From Deltaproteobacteria bacterium (GTDB lineage: Bacteria; Myxococcota_A; Polyangia; Polyangiales; JADJMO01): DNA of 64,000 bases. A program made the translations under genes and the position numbers. Below, piece after piece: positions 45,394 through 53,822 of this stretch. The notes below the pieces were generated by a model. It saw only the letters and a list, made by a program, of their open reading frames with translations. It did no database searches and was not told the DNA's origin. Where the stretch lies: assembly GCA_022843175.1 (NCBI GenBank), contig JALHOE010000005.1, positions 41,885-105,884 of the forward strand, written 5' to 3'. Within the stretch, counting starts at the first letter, position 1, and every line of letters starts with the position of its first letter.

Positions 45394-46152
45394 TCACCCC
45401 TCGGCGTCGGGGGCGCGTTTGCGGAGCAGGAGCAGATAGTTGAATCCGCGGAGGTAGAAGCCCTGCTCGTCGGCCGCCTTGCGGTAGTTGCCCATCGCGA
45501 GCGTCTTGTTGTGGCGGACGACGGCCACGATGTCGACCGGGACGAAGCCCTCGCCGAGCGCCAGCTGGAACAGCTCGAAGCCGAGGGGGAAGAAGTGCTT
45601 GGCCTTCTTGAGCACGTCGGCGACGAAGATCGCGAGGACGCGGTCGTCCCGCAGCACGCGGTGGGCCTCTTTGAGCGCGAGGCGCATCGCCCGCTGGTAC
45701 TGGCCGTTGGCCTTCAGCTTGCCGATGCAGCGCGGATCGTCGCTGTAGTCGAGGTTGTCGGCGTAGGGCGGATCCATGAACACCAGATCGACCGACTTGT
45801 TCTTGAGCGGAAGGCTGCGCGCGTCGGCCTGTTGGATGTCGCTGCGGGTCGGCGCGAGGTCGAAGCCGAGACCCTTGCGGCCGAGGTCCTTGCAGACGTC
45901 GAGCGTGGTGCCGCTGCCGACGAACGGGTCGACGACCACGTCGTTGCCCTTGGTGTAGCGGTGCACGACGTTCCAGATCACGTACGAGGGCGTGGCGCCG
46001 CGGTAGGCCTTGTCGCCCTGCTCCTCGTCGCCGTAGTGCTGCGAGGGGTAGTCCCACAGCGTGGTGACCTGCGGCGAGAGCGCCGGCTTCTCGAAGCGCT
46101 GCCGCTGCCCCGCGCTCGGTGACGTGCGGCGGAACCCGCCGGGCCTGCTCAT
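45394..46152 (-). CDS. DNA methyltransferase, N6-adenine/N4-cytosine type (motif I before IV)
   Basis: 252 residues. Motif I DPFVGSGTT near residue 75 comes before motif IV DPPY near residue 128, with the leading TLWDYPSQHYGD and PSYVIWNVVHRYT that mark a common small methyltransferase group of this kind. It lacks a large target-recognition domain. The start ATG 46152 overlaps the stop of the upstream methyltransferase (ATGA), so the two are coupled. No restriction enzyme gene is visible nearby, so it may act as a solitary or housekeeping enzyme, or in tandem with its partner on one asymmetric site. Confidence 0.85.
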   Translation of the reverse strand: MSRPGGFRRTSPSAGQRQRFEKPALSPQVTTLWDYPSQHYGDEEQGDKAYRGATPSYVIWNVVHRYTKGNDVVVDPFVGSGTTLDVCKDLGRKGLGFDLAPTRSDIQQADARSLPLKNKSVDLVFMDPPYADNLDYSDDPRCIGKLKANGQYQRAMRLALKEAHRVLRDDRVLAIFVADVLKKAKHFFPLGFELFQLALGEGFVPVDIVAVVRHNKTLAMGNYRKAADEQGFYLRGFNYLLLLRKRAPDAEG

Positions 46153-46913
46153 TGCGACACCCTAGCAGACGCGATGCGGATCGCTTCGGCGCTCGCGTCG
46201 ATGCCGATCGCGCGACGCCCGAGCTTCTGGGCTGCGACCACGGTGGTGCCGCTTCCGCAGAAGGGATCGAGGACCAGCTCGCCCGGCCGGCTGTGGGCGA
46301 CGACGAATCGCTCGAGGAGGGCGAGCGGCTTCTGGGTGGGGTAGCCGGTGCGCTCCGTAGCCATGTTGTTGATCGCCGCGACGTCCCACACGTCGCTGTC
46401 GACCCGCTCGGGCCCGAGGAAGACGTCGATCTGCTTCTTCTCCTGCCCGCGCATCCGCACCGAGCGGGCCGGCATGCGCGGCGGGTCGAAGTACCAGTCG
46501 GCGCCCCTCGTGTACCAGAAGATCGTGTCGTGCTTGCGCGGGTAGAAGCGCGACGAACTGCCCCCGAGCCCGTAGGTCCAGATGATCTCGTTGCGGAAGC
46601 CGGGGCCCCCGGCCGGCTCGCGGTCGCCGGGGCCGAACACCTCGTCGAGCACGCGCGCGAGCTCGTGCGCGACGCGGTGGTCGAGGTGGACGAGGATGGA
46701 GCCGGTGGGGTGGAGCACGCGATGGAGCTGCTCGATCCGTGGCCGGAGCATCGCTACCAGCGCCGCGCGGTCCTTCCACCGATCGTCGTAGGCCCCGAAG
46801 TCGCGGCCGGTCCCGAACGGGGGGTCGAGGTACGCGAGCGCGACCTCGCCCGCCGGCATGCGCGCGAGGACGTCCAGGTTGTCCCCCTCGATGAGCTCCA
46901 CGCCCGCCGGCAT
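46149..46913 (-). CDS. DNA methyltransferase, beta-class (motif IV before I)
   Basis: 254 residues from ATG 46913; the track start 47066 would overlap the divergent gene. Motif IV LDPPFGTG near residue 31 precedes motif I DPFCGSGTT near residue 226, the beta-class order (IV-TRD-I), with TGYPTQKPLALLERF just before motif I. The central region would be the recognition domain. It is first in a two-methyltransferase unit; the two order classes differ, so they are not simple duplicates. A divergent gene starts 64 nt away. Confidence 0.88.
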   Translation of the reverse strand: MPAGVELIEGDNLDVLARMPAGEVALAYLDPPFGTGRDFGAYDDRWKDRAALVAMLRPRIEQLHRVLHPTGSILVHLDHRVAHELARVLDEVFGPGDREPAGGPGFRNEIIWTYGLGGSSSRFYPRKHDTIFWYTRGADWYFDPPRMPARSVRMRGQEKKQIDVFLGPERVDSDVWDVAAINNMATERTGYPTQKPLALLERFVVAHSRPGELVLDPFCGSGTTVVAAQKLGRRAIGIDASAEAIRIASARVSQ

Positions 46914-46977
46914 GCGCGGAGGATGCTCGGAAGGAGGTGCGGCCGCAACGACCCCGTGATACCCGGCGCGCTCGGCG

Positions 46978-47922
46978 ATGCGCCCGTTTGTGACCGCCCT
47001 CCTCTGCGCGGCGCTGCCCGCCATCGGGCTCGTCGAGCTCGCGCTCGCGCAGTCGCAAAAGAACAAGGTCCCGCGCGACGACGACTGGCGCGCGGCGGCG
47101 TCCTACGCGAGCAGCCAGAAGAAGCCGGGCGACTGGGTCATCGTCTCGCCCGCGTGGGCAGGCCCGCTCGGCCGCAAGGCCATCGGCGAGGTCAACCCGG
47201 CGCTGATCAACCTCGCCTCGGTCGCGCGCAGCGACCTCGACACCGTCACCAGGGTCCTCGAGCTGTCGATCCGCGGCGCGCGCGACCCGCAGACCAAGGG
47301 GTGGCCGCTCGTCGAGGAGAAGTCGTTCGGCTCGGTCAAGCTGCGGGTCCTCACCAACCCGAAGCCGGAGCGCCTGGTGCGCGACCTCGTCGACGAGCTC
47401 GGCCCCGACCTCACGGTGGGGCGGCAGAACAGCGCGGGCGTGTTCGAACCGTGTCGGTGGGAGACGGGCGGCACCCGCATGCCCAACCTCTTCCAGGGGC
47501 CGGGGACGCCGCTCGACCGCTTCATGTGTCCGCCCAACGACCCGGCGTGGACGTTCGTCGGCGTCACCGCGATCACCGACCTCGACTACAACCCGCGTCG
47601 CTGCATCCTCATGCACCCGACCGAGGGCACCACCACGATCGTCAAGTTCCCCCCGCGCGCGATCGGCAGCAAGGTCGTCGCGTACGTCGGCGTGCACGTG
47701 TTCCAGGAGCGCGAGCTGAACAAGCCGCCGGTCCACGCGCGGGTGCTCGTGGCGGGCAAAGAGGTCGCCCACGCCAAGCACAAGGACGGCGACGGGTGGC
47801 TCCGCTTCGAGGGCTCCACCGCCGGCCTCGCCGGGCAGGTCCACGAGGTCGAGCTCCACACCACCGTCGACGGTCCCGCGCCGTTCCGACTCACCTGCGT
47901 CGCGGCGCAGCTGCGCCAGTGA
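46978..47922 (+). CDS. Exported protein of unknown function, paired with a GT39-like enzyme
   Basis: 314-residue precursor with an N-terminal hydrophobic stretch (MRPFVTALLCAALPAIGLVELALA) that reads as a cleavable signal peptide. The mature part includes DWVIVSPAWAGPLGRKAIGE and SVKLRVLTNPKPERLVRDL, suggesting a mixed alpha/beta domain, and then a beta-rich C-terminal half. It ends 7 nt before the membrane glycosyltransferase gene, so they are probably co-transcribed and the protein may bind the same glycolipid pathway. No family recognised. Confidence 0.7.
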   Translation: MRPFVTALLCAALPAIGLVELALAQSQKNKVPRDDDWRAAASYASSQKKPGDWVIVSPAWAGPLGRKAIGEVNPALINLASVARSDLDTVTRVLELSIRGARDPQTKGWPLVEEKSFGSVKLRVLTNPKPERLVRDLVDELGPDLTVGRQNSAGVFEPCRWETGGTRMPNLFQGPGTPLDRFMCPPNDPAWTFVGVTAITDLDYNPRRCILMHPTEGTTTIVKFPPRAIGSKVVAYVGVHVFQERELNKPPVHARVLVAGKEVAHAKHKDGDGWLRFEGSTAGLAGQVHEVELHTTVDGPAPFRLTCVAAQLRQ

Positions 47923-47929
47923 GCGAGAG

Positions 47930-49822
47930 ATGATCAAGCTCCTCATCCTCGCCGCCGTGACGTTCGGTCTGTTCGCCACCGTCGGCGCGATCCGCGGCGC
48001 CTTCCGCGACGGGTTCGTCGAGCCGCTCCAGCACCGGAGCGGCGTGCGCGTGAGCGACCACCTCATCGGCCTCGCGATCGCGTGCGTGTACACCGCGCTG
48101 CTCCTCGCGAGCGCCCGCGAGCTCGGCTTCATGCGCGACGAGGGCATGTACTTCGACGCCGCCAAGTCCTACGCGGGCTGGTTCGAGAAGCTACTCTCGG
48201 CCGACAAGGCCGTGCGCGCCACGGCGTTCGACAAGAACATCGTCGACGCGCACTGGGCGGCCAACGGCGAGCACCCCTCGCTGATGAAGTCCGGGTTCGC
48301 GCTCTCGTGGATCTACTTCTGGAAGACCTGGCCCCAGGGGCTCATCGAGCTCTTCTCGCGCACCTGGGTGCTCAAGCCATTGGCGTGGACGGTCGCCGGC
48401 GTCGCCAAGCTCGCGCCCAAGCTGTTCGCCGAGGAGAGCGCCGCGTTCCGCTTCCCCGGGATGGTCGCCGGCGGGCTCATCCTCTACGTCACGTACCTGT
48501 TCGCGGCCGACGTCGGCGGACGCGCCGCCGGCATCGTGGCCGCGGTGCTGCAGGCCGCCATCCCGCGCGCGTTCTTCGACGCGCACCTCGCGGGGTTCGA
48601 CGCCGCCGCGACGCTCGCGTGGGTCGCCGTCGCGTACACCTATTGGCGCGGGCTGCGCAGCATGGGGTGGGCGATCGGCGCCGGCATCGTGTGGGGGCTC
48701 GCGCTCCTCATGAAGCACAACTCGTGGTTCCTGCCGATCGTGTTCGTCGTCCACTACCTGTGGCTCGCGTACGACGTGCTCCGCGCGAGACCGGGCGCCT
48801 ACCCCACGCTCAAGCTGCGCGCGCGCACGCTGCCGATCCCGTGGCCGTTCCTCTTCATGGGCATCTTCGGGCCCGCCATCTTTGTCTACGGGTGGCCGCG
48901 GCTCTGGTTCGACACCTGGGCGCGCATCGACTGGTACTTCACGTTTCACGCGCGCCACGACTTCTACAACATCGAGTTCTTCCACAAGACCTACTTCCAG
49001 CCGCCGTTCCCGATCGTGATGGTGCCGTTCCTCGTGGCGGCCACGGTGCCGCTCGCGACGCTCGTCGCCGGCGCGATCGGCATGGGCACGCGGTGGCGCG
49101 CGATCCTCGCGCCGCTGCTCCCCGGCTCGGTCGCGCGGCTCGACGACGATCGGCGCACTGCGTTCTTCCTGTTCTTCAACTTCTGCCTACCGATCGCGAT
49201 CATCACCCACCCCAAGGTGCCCCACTTCGGCGGCACCAAGCACTGGCACCCCGCGTATCCGTTCCTCTGCGTGTTCGCCGGCATCGGTGTGGTGCTCGTC
49301 GCGCGCAAGCTCGCCGCCCTCACCCGGCCCGATCCGCGGCGGTGGACGGTCGCCGCGGCGGTCGCCGGGATCTTCGGGTGCGTCGCCGCGCCGGCGGTGG
49401 TCGAGACCAAGCGCTCGCACCCGCACGGGCTCACCCACTACACGCCGATCGTCGGCGGTCCCTCGGGCGGCGCGGACCTCGGCCTCACCCGCGGCTTCTG
49501 GGGCTACGAGACCGGCGCGCTCGTCGACTGGCTGAACAAGCACCTCCCGCACGGCGGCCGCGTCTACCCGAACGACACCTTCCACTCGTCGTGGGAGCAG
49601 CTCCGCCTCGACGGCCGCCTCCGCATGGACATCGAGGGCGAGTTCTGGAACCCGACGAACGCAGACCTCCTGGTCGTCGAGCACGAGCAGCACATGGACG
49701 AGGTCGAGCACCAGATCTGGATCGCCTTCGGCACCGTCACGCCCGTCTACGTCGTCACCCTCGAGGGCGCCCCCGCGCTGACGGTCTACGCGAACCCCAA
49801 GTCGACGAAGTACGTCCCCTAG
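47930..49822 (+). CDS. GT39/ArnT-like membrane glycosyltransferase
   Basis: 630 residues with about 12 predicted TM segments. The first periplasmic loop contains the conserved acidic pair GFMRDEGMYFDAAKSYAGW and the later EHPSLMK, as in dolichyl-phosphate-mannose or aminoarabinose transferases. A C-terminal soluble domain of about 150 residues follows (VYPNDTFHSSWEQL). It would transfer a sugar from a polyprenyl-phosphate donor on the periplasmic face. Its gene ends at a strong hairpin shared with the convergent gene (49844-49870). Confidence 0.78.
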   Translation: MIKLLILAAVTFGLFATVGAIRGAFRDGFVEPLQHRSGVRVSDHLIGLAIACVYTALLLASARELGFMRDEGMYFDAAKSYAGWFEKLLSADKAVRATAFDKNIVDAHWAANGEHPSLMKSGFALSWIYFWKTWPQGLIELFSRTWVLKPLAWTVAGVAKLAPKLFAEESAAFRFPGMVAGGLILYVTYLFAADVGGRAAGIVAAVLQAAIPRAFFDAHLAGFDAAATLAWVAVAYTYWRGLRSMGWAIGAGIVWGLALLMKHNSWFLPIVFVVHYLWLAYDVLRARPGAYPTLKLRARTLPIPWPFLFMGIFGPAIFVYGWPRLWFDTWARIDWYFTFHARHDFYNIEFFHKTYFQPPFPIVMVPFLVAATVPLATLVAGAIGMGTRWRAILAPLLPGSVARLDDDRRTAFFLFFNFCLPIAIITHPKVPHFGGTKHWHPAYPFLCVFAGIGVVLVARKLAALTRPDPRRWTVAAAVAGIFGCVAAPAVVETKRSHPHGLTHYTPIVGGPSGGADLGLTRGFWGYETGALVDWLNKHLPHGGRVYPNDTFHSSWEQLRLDGRLRMDIEGEFWNPTNADLLVVEHEQHMDEVEHQIWIAFGTVTPVYVVTLEGAPALTVYANPKSTKYVP

Positions 49823-49834
49823 AACTGCACCGAC

Positions 49835-49870
49835 AAAAAGACTTCGAGCCGGTGACGCGCACCGGCTCGA
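49835..49870 (-). terminator. Intrinsic terminator hairpin for the minus-strand lipoprotein
   Basis: An 11-bp perfect stem (tcgagccggtg / caccggctcga) with a 5-nt loop, followed on the minus strand by a T5 run after a short gap (cttttt). It lies just past the stop of the gene at 49895 and also sits 21 nt after the plus-strand GT39 stop, where it could act as a weaker bidirectional stop. Confidence 0.75.
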
Positions 49871-49894
49871 GGCCATCCCGCTCGCAACCGCGGA

Positions 49895-50650
49895 TCAGCA
49901 GCCGCAGTTCGCCGCGGCGACGTAGTCGTCCGACGCGGACGCGAACTGATCGCTGCAGCTCGCCCCGAAGTCCGAGTGATGCGACTCGCAGTGGTCATGG
50001 TTGCCGCAGTCCTGGGTCCACGCGCTCGTCCCGACCGACGCGCACCCGGCACCGCAGCGCGCGCGGCAGTTCGTCCCGGAGTACTTGCCGAATCCGAGGT
50101 ACCAGCCCGACCAGCCGTGGCCGATGCCGTCGTGGTAGAAGGTCCGCGAGCCGCTGCTGCAGGCGCCGACGGAGCAGAGCTTCGTCCAGCTGCGGTTCGG
50201 GTCGACGACGAAGTGCGGGCGAACGAGTTTGCCCGCCGGGTGGCTGCCCCACAACGTGGCGTGACGGAACAGGCCGTCGAGGGCCTTGCCGTCGCGCCCC
50301 AGCTCGTTCTCGACGATGGTCGCGAGCGCGATCATCAAGAAGCGATCCTCCGCGTTCACTTCGGTGCCCGGCGTCATCGTCATGTCGTTCGTCATGGTCG
50401 CGAACGCGTAGTCGGAGCGCATGACGGTCCGCCCGCGATCGAAGGTCACGTGGAGGACGTTGTCAGTGATCTCGCTGATGAAGCGCACGTCGCCGTGAGC
50501 TGTCTTGAACGAGCCCTGCACCCGCGCATCGCTCATCTCCGTCACCTCGAGTCCCAGGCCCTCAGCGGACTCGGTGGTGGGGGCGGGGTCGGACGTAGCG
50601 CCCGCACAACCGGTGATGGCGACGAGGGCGGCGGCGAGGAGGGTACGCAT
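49895..50650 (-). CDS. Phospholipase A2-like lipoprotein
   Basis: 251-residue precursor from ATG 50650 with lipobox LVAITGC; the track start at 51187 lies in the neighbouring gene. The N-terminal half is an uncharacterised domain (ARVQGSFKTAHGDVRFISEI), and the C-terminal half is Cys-rich with TQDCGNHDHCESHHSDFG and CSDQFASASDDYVAAANC. The DC-x-x-HD-x-C core resembles the Ca-binding/catalytic His-Asp motif of secreted phospholipases A2 and related uncharacterised proteins. Catalysis is not certain. A terminator follows it. Confidence 0.65.
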   Translation of the reverse strand: MRTLLAAALVAITGCAGATSDPAPTTESAEGLGLEVTEMSDARVQGSFKTAHGDVRFISEITDNVLHVTFDRGRTVMRSDYAFATMTNDMTMTPGTEVNAEDRFLMIALATIVENELGRDGKALDGLFRHATLWGSHPAGKLVRPHFVVDPNRSWTKLCSVGACSSGSRTFYHDGIGHGWSGWYLGFGKYSGTNCRARCGAGCASVGTSAWTQDCGNHDHCESHHSDFGASCSDQFASASDDYVAAANCGC

Positions 50651-50791
50651 GAGTGGGCGCTGAGCAGCGTGCGTGCCATGCATATTTTCCGGCTGTTTGG
50701 CATGGTGTTCGGGTTCTGAACGTTCGGGAACCGAATTGGCGTTCAGAAAGTGAACAAGGGAGGTCCACGCGAAATTGATATCCTGCTCGCC

Positions 50792-51190
50792 GTGCGTCGC
50801 TGGATCGTTGTCTCCCTCGCCCTGGCCGCCTGTCGCGCGGGGACGGGTGGAACGCCGGACGCGGGGCCGCCGCGCGCGGTAACCGTCGGCTCGCTCGAGC
50901 CGCCGAACGGCGCGCCCGGTGGCGCGGGCATCGTCTTCATCACAGGCGAGGGTTTCGATCCGCGCGCGCCCGTCGAGGTGATGTTCGGCGACAAGAAGGC
51001 GCCGCGGGCAGTCGTCCTCAGCGCCACCCGCATTCAGGCGCAGACGCCGGCGGGCGTGCACCGCCAGGCGGTTCCGGTTCGCGTCATCCTCCCCGGCGGC
51101 GCCTCGATCGTCGCGAAGGGCACCTACTACTACGGGTTCCCCGAGGAGGAAGACGGCGAGCCACACGACCACGAGGCGGGCAAGCACTGA
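50792..51190 (+). CDS. Lipoprotein with IPT/TIG domain
   Basis: 132 residues from GTG 50792, chosen because it opens a lipoprotein signal (RRWIVVSLALAAC); the track ATG 50750 adds a non-signal extension. A PDAGPP linker precedes one immunoglobulin-like IPT/TIG domain (LEPPNGAPGGAGIVFITGEGF, ATRIQAQTPAGV, VPVRVILPGGASIVAKGTYYY), ending in an acidic/His tail (EEEDGEPHDHEAGKH) that might bind metal. Surface-located binding protein of unknown partner. Confidence 0.75.
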   Translation: MRRWIVVSLALAACRAGTGGTPDAGPPRAVTVGSLEPPNGAPGGAGIVFITGEGFDPRAPVEVMFGDKKAPRAVVLSATRIQAQTPAGVHRQAVPVRVILPGGASIVAKGTYYYGFPEEEDGEPHDHEAGKH

Positions 51191-51200
51191 GGGTGAGGGC

Positions 51201-51818
51201 TCACTTGCCCGCGTCGCTCCCGGGATCGATCGTCAGCACGTAGCCGAGTCCGCGAAACACGACGCGCCCCGTCACCAGCGGGCGGAGTGTCGCCCGGTGC
51301 TTCTCCAGGATGGCCTGATGGTCCGTGAGCCGCTTGAGCGGCGAGACAGAGCTGTCCCGATCGAACGCATCGAGCTCCGCGCCGACCTTTACGAGCGCCG
51401 CCGCGAGCGCATGCTCGTCGGGCACTGTCGCGCCGTTCATCACACCGACGGCGATGGTCCCAATCGTTCGCAGCTTGCGCGCCTTGGCCGGCTCACCGAG
51501 GTCGGGCTCAAAGACGTCACCCTCCATGAGATCCCCCGGCTTCAGCTTCTTCCAGGCGGTCTCATCCTCGGGCTCGACGTACGCGAGGTCGGATGCCTTG
51601 GCGGACGCGGCAGGCGCGACCGGCGCGGGCTGCCCGGCAACAGAGACCTTCGGGACCGGCGCGGTCACGATCGGTGCGCTCGGGGCCGACGGCGTCGAGC
51701 TGCTCGCGATCGGCGCCGCGCTCCGCGACGGTGTGCTCTCGAGCGTGATCGCGACCAGGCCCATGAGCGCAGCGATCGCTGCGAGCCCGGAGACCATGAG
51801 CGTGGTTCTGCGACTCAC
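51201..51818 (-). CDS. Membrane-anchored protein coupled to the protease gene
   Basis: 205 residues from GTG 51818, overlapping the protease stop by GTGA; the track start at 52013 is inside the protease gene. One TM near the N-terminus (TTLMVSGLAAIAALMGLVAIT) is followed by a Ser/Pro/Ala-rich linker and a C-terminal domain (YVEPEDETAWKKLKPGDLMEGDVF, RLTDHQAILEKHRATLRPLVTGRVVF). Because it is translationally coupled to the protease it may be a regulator, substrate or anchor; this is inference. Confidence 0.65.
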   Translation of the reverse strand: MSRRTTLMVSGLAAIAALMGLVAITLESTPSRSAAPIASSSTPSAPSAPIVTAPVPKVSVAGQPAPVAPAASAKASDLAYVEPEDETAWKKLKPGDLMEGDVFEPDLGEPAKARKLRTIGTIAVGVMNGATVPDEHALAAALVKVGAELDAFDRDSSVSPLKRLTDHQAILEKHRATLRPLVTGRVVFRGLGYVLTIDPGSDAGK

Positions 51819-52951
51819 GCGCGACCCCGGCGATGCGCCCGAAGCATCGTGAGCGCGAGCGCGACCCAGAGGACGTGCGCTCCGAGCGCGCTCCCCCTCG
51901 CGAGCGCGCAGCCGCCGCCACCCACGCGAATCGCGACCGGTTTCGGCGGAACGGGTGCCGACATCTCGGAGCACGCTGCGTAACAGAAGCAACCCTCGTC
52001 GATCGTGACGCACGCGCCACCCGGGCAGTCTTCACCTGCGCGGCACGCAGCGCCGTACCGGCCCGGGGGAACGCCGCCGCGCGCGCAGCGCCGCACATCG
52101 GTCTTGCCGGTCTCGACGCAGGTCGTGTCGCGCGGGCAATCGGCGTCGTCGCGACACGTCGCGGCGCACCCATCGGGGCGCGCCGCGAACGGCGGCCGGG
52201 TGTCTGGCCCGAGCGCGGCGCCATCCACCATCGCCTTGATGAAAGCCCGTTGGCGATCGACACGAACCGCCATTCCAAAGCTCGCGCACGGCGGATCGCC
52301 CCACGTCGTGACGCCGATGAGCAGGTCTCCCTCGGGGGTCGGGAGGAAAATGGGCCCCCCGGAATCGCCGCGGCAGGTGAGCGCCGGGCCCGGCACGATC
52401 CGCAGCTCGTACGCATCGACGTTCTCGACGCTGGCCCAGCCCTCGCGCCGCTCGCCGCCGCCCATGTCGTCGCCGGACAGCACGCCGAAGCCGACGAGGC
52501 GCACTTTCTCGCTCGTGAGCGAGGCGTCGAGCGGAGCCTCGCGCATCGGCCGGGGCGTCACTGCGGCGTCTCGCTCGAGGATAAACGCCGCAATGTCGTA
52601 GGGGTGCTCGTCCCGAAGGTATTCCGGATGCACCGCGCCGCCGACGACATGCAAACGCGGCCCGGCGATCGAGGGACCGACCACGACATCGAACGCAGTC
52701 GGAGGGGCCCCACCGAGGCAGTGCGCCGCGGTGACGACGACACGTGGCGCGATCAGCGTGCCCGTGCACACGAGCCCGGTCGAGTCATCGCCACACGCCG
52801 TGCGCCGGCTGACGATCGCGACCACGGCGTCGTCGCTGGACGCCGCCGTGGGGCCCACGAGCGGCGCGCTCGTCGAGGTGTGCTGCGGGCGCGGTTCGAC
52901 GACACACGCGAGCATCGCGCATGCGCTTGCGAGCGTGACGACGCGGTGCAC
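51815..52951 (-). CDS. Trypsin-like serine protease with MYXO-CTERM-like tail
   Basis: 378 residues from GTG 52951, starting a lipoprotein-type signal (LASACAMLAC). The S1 peptidase domain shows the catalytic His in VVVTAAHC, an Asp in HPYDIAAFIL and the Ser in RGDSGGPIFL. It continues with a Cys-rich segment (CRDDADCPRDTTC, CRAGEDCPGGAC) and ends with GGGGCALARG, a hydrophobic stretch (LGAHVLWVALALTML) and RAHRRGRA, the layout of a MYXO-CTERM sorting tail. It is therefore exported and probably cell-surface anchored. Both a lipobox and a C-terminal sorting signal in one protein is unusual. Confidence 0.85.
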   Translation of the reverse strand: MHRVVTLASACAMLACVVEPRPQHTSTSAPLVGPTAASSDDAVVAIVSRRTACGDDSTGLVCTGTLIAPRVVVTAAHCLGGAPPTAFDVVVGPSIAGPRLHVVGGAVHPEYLRDEHPYDIAAFILERDAAVTPRPMREAPLDASLTSEKVRLVGFGVLSGDDMGGGERREGWASVENVDAYELRIVPGPALTCRGDSGGPIFLPTPEGDLLIGVTTWGDPPCASFGMAVRVDRQRAFIKAMVDGAALGPDTRPPFAARPDGCAATCRDDADCPRDTTCVETGKTDVRRCARGGVPPGRYGAACRAGEDCPGGACVTIDEGCFCYAACSEMSAPVPPKPVAIRVGGGGCALARGSALGAHVLWVALALTMLRAHRRGRA

Positions 52952-52994
52952 TCGACCATCATAGCTCGTCGCGATGAGGGCCCTTTGGAGCGAA

Positions 52995-53657
52995 TCAATC
53001 CCTGATCCCGACCGAGCACACCCAGATGCCCGGCCCGCACGATGGCCCCGCGAGGCACGCATCCATCGCTGCGCGCCCCACCTCGTTGAGACCCGAGATG
53101 TAGTGTTCGCAGTGGATCTGATCGATCTTCTCGGGGTGATCTTTGCAACGCGCGACCAGCTTCTCGCACAAGGGCACCGCCGTCGGATCGACGCAGCTGC
53201 GGAACAGCGCCACCTGGATCGCGCGATAGGTCCACAGAGGATCGCACCCGCGATCGCCGGTTAGCCGAGCCGCGAGGTTGGCAACGGCGCGCGCCGCCGC
53301 CACCGGCTTGAGATAGCGATGAGCACCACGACAGACCTCGGCGACGTAGCGCGGTCCGCAGGCTTCCTCGGCATGCAGCGTCTCGCAGGCCGGTGGCGCA
53401 GCCGCGCCGCCGTCATCGTCACAGGTGTACGGGCCCTTCTTCGGGGCCCACGAGCAGCACTCGTCGGCAGGGCCACCAAGGAGCTCGCCGTGGTCGCCCC
53501 TCGCCAGGGTCTTCGCGATCTGCTCGAACCCGGGACGAAACCGCGGGGGCTCGGGCGGTCGTGGTGGCGCGGTAGAGGGCGCCACCGTTTGTGGCGACGG
53601 ACACCCCGCGGAGAGGGCGATCGCCAGCTGGAGGAAGCGAGCTCGATGAACGCGCAT
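52995..53657 (-). CDS. Lipoprotein, function unknown
   Basis: 220 residues from ATG 53657 with a lipobox FLQLAIALSAGC; the track's longer start (54065) is shadow sequence. A Pro-rich linker (PSTAPPRPPEPP) leads to a Cys-rich domain (DECCSWAPKKGPYTC, CETLHAEEACGPRYVAEVC, CEKLVARCKDHPEKIDQIHC). No recognised function. The protease gene begins 44 nt downstream on the same strand, so it may lie in the same operon. Confidence 0.7.
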   Translation of the reverse strand: MRVHRARFLQLAIALSAGCPSPQTVAPSTAPPRPPEPPRFRPGFEQIAKTLARGDHGELLGGPADECCSWAPKKGPYTCDDDGGAAAPPACETLHAEEACGPRYVAEVCRGAHRYLKPVAAARAVANLAARLTGDRGCDPLWTYRAIQVALFRSCVDPTAVPLCEKLVARCKDHPEKIDQIHCEHYISGLNEVGRAAMDACLAGPSCGPGIWVCSVGIRD

Positions 53658-53711
53658 CGATCGCAACGATCCCACAGCCACGCGCCTCCTGGAACCCCCT
53701 GCGCCGTCGAG

Positions 53712-53822
53712 CTCACAGAGACGTCGCGGCTCAACCCGGCCGTCCGATGTGTACTTCGGAGAAGGGATCCCTTGTCCACTCGCCCGTTGGAATCCCCGGC
53801 GGACGCTGCCATTCCCTACCCC
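53712..53822 (+). repeat. Repeat copy A (about 110 bp)
   Basis: Nearly identical (about 93% by eye) to the stretch at 58249-58358, and clearly related to the minus-strand copy at 58531-58645. The core is AGAAGGGATCC followed by a TTG start-like codon and ACTCGCC, ending in a CCATTCCCTACCCC block. Here it overlaps the 5' end of a decayed gene. Confidence 0.75.
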
